DNA from: an uncultured Nioella sp.
GTDB lineage: Bacteria > Pseudomonadota > Alphaproteobacteria > Rhodobacterales > Rhodobacteraceae
Direction: 5' to 3'
Assembly (NCBI GenBank): GCA_947498125.1
Contig: CANMJH010000004.1
Coordinates: forward strand, 186,001 to 250,000
DNA: 64,000 nt
A model generated the notes under the pieces. That model saw only the letters and a list, made by a program, of their open reading frames with translations, did not search any database and was not told the origin of the DNA. The translations under genes and the position numbers were made by a program. The stretch's first letter is position 1; every line of letters begins with the position of its first letter. Of the stretch, positions 63,110 to 64,000 are shown piece after piece.

Positions 63110-63520
63110 ACGATCCTTGCTGGTCCCCCGCGATCAATCCACACTGCACGAAGGTCTGGTAAGGGCCGCGTATCTCAAAACGTCGAAGCATCCGCGCAGG
63201 TGCACCGAACCTACACGTCCCGCCAAGCCGGCTTGAGGTCACGAACCGCCCGTCCCGCAGGACACGATCCGGCCCAAAGCGGACCTCCGCCGCACCGGCA
63301 GGCGCTGCGGCGCAGCTTCCTCAGTTCGATCATTCGCTGCAGACGCACTGTTGTAGAAAGGCAAGCGCCATCACCGCGGTGAGCAACGTTTTTTCGATAC
63401 CGCGCGTTTGCGCCGATTGATCGCGAAGTGATTTGTGGTCACCGCAAGAATACTTGTACTATTATAACTGATGTGGAAACGCTTAGCCAATTTATACTCG
63501 AGAATTTTTTTGGGGTCACA
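63110..63520. other. Spacer before GIY-YIG gene
   Basis: The 411 bases hold no convincing gene. GC-rich repeats near 63230-63320 are followed by an AT-rich zone around 63450-63515 that could hold the promoter of the next gene (for example TATTAT at 63458-63463). Confidence 0.5.
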
Positions 63521-64000
63521 ATGCTAACGAGCAGCGCACTCTTCCACCTTTGGAAGCGGCAGGTCTTTCTCCGAAATCGGCACGACGAGCTTTCGTCGCT
63601 ACTTGGGTGTTCTTGGATTCATACCGGCATCTACATGATCGGATGCGCCGACCACGTAGTGTACATCGGCCAAAGCACTCAACTCGGCCAACGGTCTATC
63701 GACAGTTTGGGGCGTGTCTATCATAGGATCTCAAACACTTCGCTTCCTTGGTCTATAGCGTTCGCGCCCTGTGCCTACGACGACATGGACGAGCACGAAA
63801 GCGCAGCCATCCGTGCCTATGCACCTGAATTCAACACATCGATACCTAGCCTGAACAAGAGCACTGGCCGAATGCCGATCATAGCGGGAATGGCGCAAGT
63901 CTTCGCGGATCAGGCTTCGCCGAGTAGGGCCTTTTTTCCAGAATGCGTGAAGCGCCAGATTGAAGATGCTTCGAAGAACACGACGCCACCTTGGAGAAAG
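63521..64000 (+). CDS. GIY-YIG nuclease-like protein (partial, C-terminus beyond right edge)
   Basis: The frame is open from the ATG at 63521 to base 64000 (160 codons). Residues 36-38 are GIY and 48-50 YIG in GIYMIGCADHVVYIGQSTQLGQR; R58 is the likely catalytic Arg, E93 lies in EHESAAIRAY, and N105 is in EFNTSIPS. These match the GIY-YIG core seen in homing endonucleases, UvrC and restriction-type nucleases. The context (accessory region) suggests a mobile or defence role, but the rest of the protein and its neighbours are outside the window. Confidence 0.75.
   Translation, partial: MLTSSALFHLWKRQVFLRNRHDELSSLLGCSWIHTGIYMIGCADHVVYIGQSTQLGQRSIDSLGRVYHRISNTSLPWSIAFAPCAYDDMDEHESAAIRAYAPEFNTSIPSLNKSTGRMPIIAGMAQVFADQASPSRAFFPECVKRQIEDASKNTTPPWRK

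Noticed and set aside
1-64000. CRISPR arrays, rRNA genes, intact insertion sequences and riboswitches
   Set aside because: I looked for regularly spaced repeats, rRNA segments, paired IS ends and known riboswitch leaders before glyA, hom, prpE and the salvage operon and saw none that could be supported.

Overview
This window looks like chromosomal DNA of an alphaproteobacterium, most likely of the Rhodobacteraceae (Roseobacter group). The reasons are the TRAP transporter operon with an RpiR-type regulator, the hom-glpX-(hydrolase)-recJ order, a quinone-type pyrD next to a DUF952 gene, long acyl-CoA dehydrogenase and FadJ proteins, a YidD variant, and the general codon style. It holds no rRNA, no CRISPR array and no intact mobile element. 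One tRNA gene (tRNA-Glu) is present. All calls were made by reading the sequence; no database search was run.

Left part (1-8182). A minus-strand operon runs from an N-formylglutamate amidohydrolase family gene through a three-part TRAP transporter to a gamma-glutamyl-amine synthetase-like protein and an aldehyde dehydrogenase that is cut by the left edge. A divergent RpiR-family regulator faces it across a short spacer with two TGTA-N8-TACA sites. This reads as uptake and gamma-glutamylation of an amine. A gene-poor 1.3 kb stretch follows, ending at tRNA-Glu.

Middle part (8432-53336) is compact core genome. It carries recJ, an isochorismatase-type hydrolase, glpX and hom. Next come two tandem TetR regulators and a PspA/YiaA membrane-stress pair, whose promoters share TGAAC-gap-GTTCA palindromes. 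glyA, nadK, maeB and prpE follow, then a soluble hybrid kinase with an Hpt domain and a nucleoside-salvage operon cdd-deoA-deoB-add-upp. A long minus-strand fatty-acid (beta-oxidation) block runs from a MerR regulator at 42883 to an acyl-CoA synthetase at 31775, with unusual passengers (YidD with a cysteine-rich tail, GST, GFA, NADAR and cupin proteins). An ABC exporter, a second MerR, two hotdog thioesterases, a MATE pump, pyrD, an exported 5'-nucleotidase, two tandem 54-residue paralogues, an SRAP (YedK/HMCES) protein and an EamA transporter complete it.

Right part (53337-64000) looks accessory: genes are sparse, there is an IS3-type transposase remnant, a frameshifted decarboxylase pseudogene and long noncoding gaps. 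It contains a CGNR regulator facing an exported alpha/beta hydrolase and an azoreductase. It also has an Lrp regulator facing a PLP-dependent lyase that overlaps a gene for a MOSC-ferredoxin reductase-ferredoxin fusion, which looks like a self-contained molybdenum-type reductase. Three small exported proteins follow, each with exactly six cysteines after its export region, then a membrane-anchored protein and a GIY-YIG nuclease-like protein cut by the right edge. The least familiar candidates for new biology are the PLP lyase/MOSC-reductase module and the six-cysteine exported cluster.
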